A stretch of DNA of 9,841 nucleotides from a bacterium (lineage in GTDB: Bacteria > Krumholzibacteriota > Krumholzibacteriia > JACNKJ01), in contig JACNKJ010000088.1 of assembly GCA_014382085.1 (NCBI GenBank), forward strand, positions 1 through 9,841, in the 5' to 3' direction. Positions 6,653-9,841 of this stretch are shown here, piece after piece (the stretch's first letter is position 1; each line of letters starts with the position of its first letter). Both the position numbers and the translations under genes were made by a program. The notes below the pieces were generated by a model. The model ran no database searches and had not been told where the DNA came from. It saw only the letters and a program-made list of their open reading frames with translations.

Positions 6653-6713
6653 AAGATACTTGAGAAATTTCCACATAGCGACATTAAACCAATTCAGGTA
6701 CTGAATGCACAAA

Positions 6714-6734
6714 CCCCCGCCGCATCGCGACGGG
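6714..6734 (-). terminator. Stereotyped terminator hairpin, copy 2
   Basis: This is the same hairpin as at 5906-5928 but with the stop-proximal G-run cut to three (CCCCCGCCGCATCGCGACGGG on the plus strand). On the minus strand it starts one base after the TAG of the lytic transglycosylase gene and is followed by TTT. Confidence 0.7.
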
Positions 6735-6735
6735 T

Positions 6736-7662
6736 CTACCTACTCATGATCGCGTCGGCGTAGGCAATGACTCCGTTAACATAGGAATCGAGCGGATTGT
6801 AACGGTGGATGCCGCGCTTGCGTCCACGATAGCTCGTGTCGTAGCCGTGCTCGTGAAGGTATTTTGCCACGCTGAAGATCACGTCGGGCCAGTGATGCAG
6901 GTCGATCAGGCCGTCGCCATCTCCGTCGGCGGCGTACTTGAGCGAAGCGGGCATGAACTGGGGATAGCCGATTGCGCCGGCCCAGGAGCCGCGCTGGATG
7001 GTAGGGTCCTGCTCCAGTGACTTGGACAGTCGCAGCAGCGCCGACAGATTCGCGACGGCCCGACCCCTGAGTTTCTCGAAGCGTTTGCGATCCTCGGGAC
7101 CCGGCTCCGAGTGCCTGCGCCGGGCGTCCTCGAGAAAAAGGAGCTGGGCGAGAAGCACATTGAAGACCGGAGTGTCACCCGTGATCTTGCCCAGGCCCGA
7201 CTCCCACATGAGGATCGACACGATGTCCTGCTGCGCCACTCCGTAGCGATTTTCAGCCTCGCGTAGCAGGTCCTTGTGCTCATGAAGAAACCGAGTGCCG
7301 GCCTCCACGCGATTTTTCTGCATGAGGCTTCGGCGATAGCGACTGTGATCCATGTTCTGGTTTCGGATGCTGCCGGGGGCCGCGTACTTCATGAGGGCTT
7401 CGATATCCACTCGCGGATCCGTGCGGTCGCAGTAAGCGCCAAACTCTTCCGCGCTCACCGGCGTGCCCTCGCCCTCAACGCTCTCGAGCCTGCGCAGGAG
7501 TTCATGGATATCCGCGTTGCCAGGCTCCCCCCCGGGCAGGACGACCTCCGCCGAGATCGTCCAAGGCTCCATCGCCAGGGCGGGAAATGACGAACAGGTC
7601 AGCAGAATCAACAGGATGGGGATGAGCCGCGACCATTGGCCGGCTCGCACGATGACAGGCAT
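6736..7662 (-). CDS. MltB-type lytic murein transglycosylase (SLT_2 family)
   Basis: The product is 308 residues from the ATG at 7660-7662, which has GAGGAG six bases upstream; longer starts lack this and spoil the signal peptide. Signal peptide about 1-30 (cleavage near ALA|MEP). A Cys at 23 sits after LLT, so a lipobox is doubtful and the protein is more likely periplasmic than lipid-anchored. Catalytic Glu154 lies in 'MWESGLGKITG', and 'GSWAGAIGYPQFMPAS' (225-240) and DGDGDGLIDL (246-255) match the MltB/Slt35 core and its calcium-binding loop. The C-terminal 'YNPLDSYVNGVIAYAD' also fits the family. These enzymes cleave peptidoglycan to 1,6-anhydromuropeptides. It lies behind the terminator at 7738-7760, and no clear promoter of its own was seen. 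Confidence 0.92.
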   Translation of the reverse strand: MPVIVRAGQWSRLIPILLILLTCSSFPALAMEPWTISAEVVLPGGEPGNADIHELLRRLESVEGEGTPVSAEEFGAYCDRTDPRVDIEALMKYAAPGSIRNQNMDHSRYRRSLMQKNRVEAGTRFLHEHKDLLREAENRYGVAQQDIVSILMWESGLGKITGDTPVFNVLLAQLLFLEDARRRHSEPGPEDRKRFEKLRGRAVANLSALLRLSKSLEQDPTIQRGSWAGAIGYPQFMPASLKYAADGDGDGLIDLHHWPDVIFSVAKYLHEHGYDTSYRGRKRGIHRYNPLDSYVNGVIAYADAIMSR

Positions 7663-7737
7663 GCTTGCTCCTCGGTTCAGGCGACTGGGAAAAGCTCGCG
7701 CAGTTCCCGGCCCTTGTCGATGAAATTCCAAGAAAAC

Positions 7738-7760
7738 CCCCCGCCGCATCGCGACGGGGG
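7738..7760 (-). terminator. Stereotyped terminator hairpin, copy 3
   Basis: The 23-nt sequence is identical to copy 1 (5906-5928), with one extra C at 7737 on the stem edge. On the minus strand TTTT follows. It lies 32 bases after the stop of secreted protein D and upstream of the transglycosylase start, separating the two leftward genes. Confidence 0.8.
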
Positions 7761-7792
7761 CTCATTTCTTCCCATTACCAATTCACTACTGG

Positions 7793-8485
7793 TTAACGGT
7801 AGAGCGGTTTGACGAGACTCCAGCTGGCTTCCTCAGTGGCCGTCGAACACTCGATGATATCGATCGTCGCGCTGTACATCACACCGCTGACCACGTAACC
7901 GGCATCCCGGTTATAGACCTGCAACTCGTTGCCGCCGCAATGGACCAGGCTGGTGACATCGATCGGGCCGGAGAATGTCTCAGTCCCGTAATTGCCGCCG
8001 TCGATACTCGGACTCACAGCAATTCCGTTCAAGTAGACACCTGCGGGGTTGGAACCGCCATAGAGCGCATCCCCAAGACCATCATCGGTCACCCAGCAGA
8101 AATTCAGGGTCGCGGACTCTATGCAGCAGGTCTCGACATCGAAACCCTGGCAGTAGAGCGCCGAAGCCGGTGTGCTGTACATGTCGATGCCGACCCACTG
8201 AGCATTAGGATCACAAGGCAGGCCCTGGGCCCAGACTGAAATCGGAACGACGACCATCGCATTCTGTCCACCGCAGGCCGCGGCAAAGTCACTGGTAGTG
8301 AACGGGGCGGCCGACAGGGGCGCTCCTCCGCTGCCGATCAATACGCTGATCAAAGGATCAGGAGAGTTGGCGGGCCCGTTGCCTGAGTGCAAATTGACAA
8401 ACTCAGCAAACGCAGTGTTTCCGACAAAAACCAAACCCAAGACCAGAAGCATGACTCCGGAAGCACGACTTTTGGGGTATGACAT
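7793..8485 (-). CDS. Secreted Cys-rich protein with W-S-x-V-K tail (D)
   Basis: The product is 230 residues. The start at 8483-8485 was chosen because AGAGG lies five bases upstream and because it gives a standard signal peptide (1-27, ending NTAFA|EF); longer in-frame starts add a basic, Arg-rich extension inside the 5' leader. Eight Cys (including a CC pair in the middle) suggest disulfide bonding outside the cytoplasm. The later half ('LNGIAVSPSIDGGNYG', 'DVTSLVHCGGNELQVYNRDAG') looks like a galactose-binding-type jelly roll, a fold that often binds sugars; this is a pattern judgement. It ends T-ATE-E-ASWSLVKPLYR. Terminator at 7738-7760, probable promoter at 8562-8590. Confidence 0.82.
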   Translation of the reverse strand: MSYPKSRASGVMLLVLGLVFVGNTAFAEFVNLHSGNGPANSPDPLISVLIGSGGAPLSAAPFTTSDFAAACGGQNAMVVVPISVWAQGLPCDPNAQWVGIDMYSTPASALYCQGFDVETCCIESATLNFCWVTDDGLGDALYGGSNPAGVYLNGIAVSPSIDGGNYGTETFSGPIDVTSLVHCGGNELQVYNRDAGYVVSGVMYSATIDIIECSTATEEASWSLVKPLYR

Positions 8486-8527
8486 TTCAACCTCTTCAGT
8501 GTTGGTTTTCTCGAGCATACAGATTTT

Positions 8528-8552
8528 CCGGCCGCGAGCTCGGCGGGGCCGG
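8528..8552 (-). other. GC-rich hairpin in the 5' leader of secreted protein D
   Basis: CCGGCC at 8528-8533 pairs with GGCCGG at 8547-8552, with two further pairs inside after one mismatch; the loop region holds GAGCTC. If transcription starts near 8555, the hairpin is at the very 5' end of the mRNA. It could protect the mRNA end or be incidental. Confidence 0.35.
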
Positions 8553-8561
8553 AATAGCACA

Positions 8562-8590
8562 ATGATAGTGAAGGCCGCCTTCGCACGCAA
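8562..8590 (-). promoter_or_regulatory. Probable promoter for secreted protein D
   Basis: Reading leftward, TTGCGT (8590-8585) is followed after 17 bases by TATCAT (8567-8562), one base from the -10 consensus. The expected start near 8555 gives a leader of about 70 nt. Confidence 0.5.
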
Positions 8591-8845
8591 GACTCTTTAA
8601 GTTTTTTAGATGGTATAATTTTAAACCTAACCAGAATTTAAGTATATTAAGATCCCGATCTCACCACTATAACTTCAACTATTACAATAGATAAAGACAG
8701 GTTATATATTTCTATAGTTCTTTACAATCACTCTATGTGCCAACATATCTAGATCTTAGAAAATTTAGCGGTCGGGCAGTTGACAGCGGCGAGGATGGGC
8801 TAATCTCATCAAACCCGGACTTGGCGGATTCTTCTTGTGAAAAAA

Positions 8846-8868
8846 CCCCCGCCGCATAGCGACGGGGG
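8846..8868 (-). terminator. Stereotyped terminator hairpin, copy 4
   Basis: Same stem as copies 1 and 3; the only change is in the loop (ATA instead of ATC on the plus strand). On the minus strand it is followed by six T. It lies about 90 bases after the acs stop, behind the palindromic repeat, and ends the acs transcript. On the plus strand a T-rich stretch follows too, so it may act in both directions. Confidence 0.8.
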
Positions 8869-8896
8869 CTCTTTCTTTTCTTTCTCTTCCCGAAGA

Positions 8897-8957
8897 GCTA
8901 GTGATTTGCCGGTGAGCGCATCACGAGTCTTCGAGTGCTAAGCGAACGGCAAGATCG

Positions 8958-8962
<5 letters not shown>
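8897..8962 (-). repeat. Palindromic repeat, copy 2
   Basis: Arms GCTAGTGATTTGCCG (8897-8911) and CGGCAAGATCGCTAGC (8947-8962) are near-complementary. Read on the minus strand, its 54-bp core (8956-8903) aligns without gaps to the core of copy 1 at 1879-1932, with 9 differences. The outermost bases include the TAG stop of acs, just as copy 1 includes the TAG of its upstream gene. Copy 2 lacks about six bases of outer stem present in copy 1. Confidence 0.8.

Positions 8963-9841
<879 letters not shown>

Larger units (their letters stand above)
8486..8957. other. Noncoding region between secreted protein D and acs
   Basis: No credible gene in 472 bases. From left to right it holds the leader and promoter of protein D (to 8590), an AT-rich stretch (about 8591-8770) with several very short palindromes and an isolated TATAAT (8614-8619), a TTGACA at 8780-8785 on the plus strand, the fourth terminator hairpin (8846-8868), a pyrimidine-rich run, a small hairpin CTCTTC-CC-GAAGAG (8884-8897) and copy 2 of the palindromic repeat (8897-8962). 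Confidence 0.7.

Noticed and set aside
6736..7662. Lipoprotein assignment for the transglycosylase
   Set aside because: The Cys after LLT lacks the usual Gly/Ala/Ser at -1, and a standard signal peptidase I site (ALA) follows a few residues later.
8486..8590. Longer N-terminus for secreted protein D
   Set aside because: The extension overlaps the proposed promoter and GC-rich hairpin and is Arg-rich; the ATG at 8485 has AGAGG upstream and yields a normal signal peptide.

Overview
The window looks like a chromosomal segment from an uncultivated, moderately GC-rich, Gram-negative-type bacterium. Short AT-rich islands sit at about 3520-3830 and 8590-8770. Four unrelated signal-peptide proteins end in the same short C-terminal tail. 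One of them carries a sequence block (around 'GYGTLILPSGTYHNV') that I associate with secreted Bacteroidota-type proteins. Together these suggest a member of the wider FCB group, such as an Eisenbacteria-, Krumholzibacteria- or Latescibacteria-like lineage. That placement is inference and has low confidence. No phage, insertion sequence, CRISPR, rRNA or tRNA signal was seen.

Layout. 1-1871 (+): three tightly coupled genes of unknown function. They encode a polytopic membrane protein cut by the window edge, an extracytoplasmic alpha/beta-like domain held between two membrane helices, and a six-helix membrane protein. A 70-bp palindromic repeat follows directly. 1964-2662 (+) and 2701-3480 (-): a convergent pair of secreted proteins. 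3481-3809: a divergent regulatory region with a good sigma70-type promoter for the leftward gene and an evenly spaced array of four dyad operators in front of a hipBA toxin-antitoxin operon (3810-5479, +). 5545-5883 (+): a single STAS-domain protein. 5954-8485: three leftward genes, namely secreted protein, MltB-type lytic transglycosylase and Cys-rich secreted protein. 8486-8957: noncoding. 8958-9841 (-): the C-terminal part of acetyl-CoA synthetase, running off the edge.

Four kinds of repeated structure cut across these genes. (1) The C-terminal tail T-x3-E-x-[ST]-W-S-x-V-K-[SP]-[LS]-Y-(R) is shared by four otherwise dissimilar exported proteins; it may be a sorting or anchoring signal. (2) A nearly invariant 21-23-nt terminator hairpin lies behind four different leftward genes. 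(3) A 54-bp-core palindromic repeat is present in two copies, each starting at the TAG stop codon of an unrelated gene, and paired positions have changed together between the copies. (4) Four TCGYC-N6-GRCGA-type dyads spaced 40/39/40 bp lie upstream of hipB, with the last one overlapping the presumed -10 box.

Functionally, most of the window concerns the cell envelope or secreted proteins. It is interrupted by a self-regulating HipBA module and flanked by one core-metabolism gene (acs).
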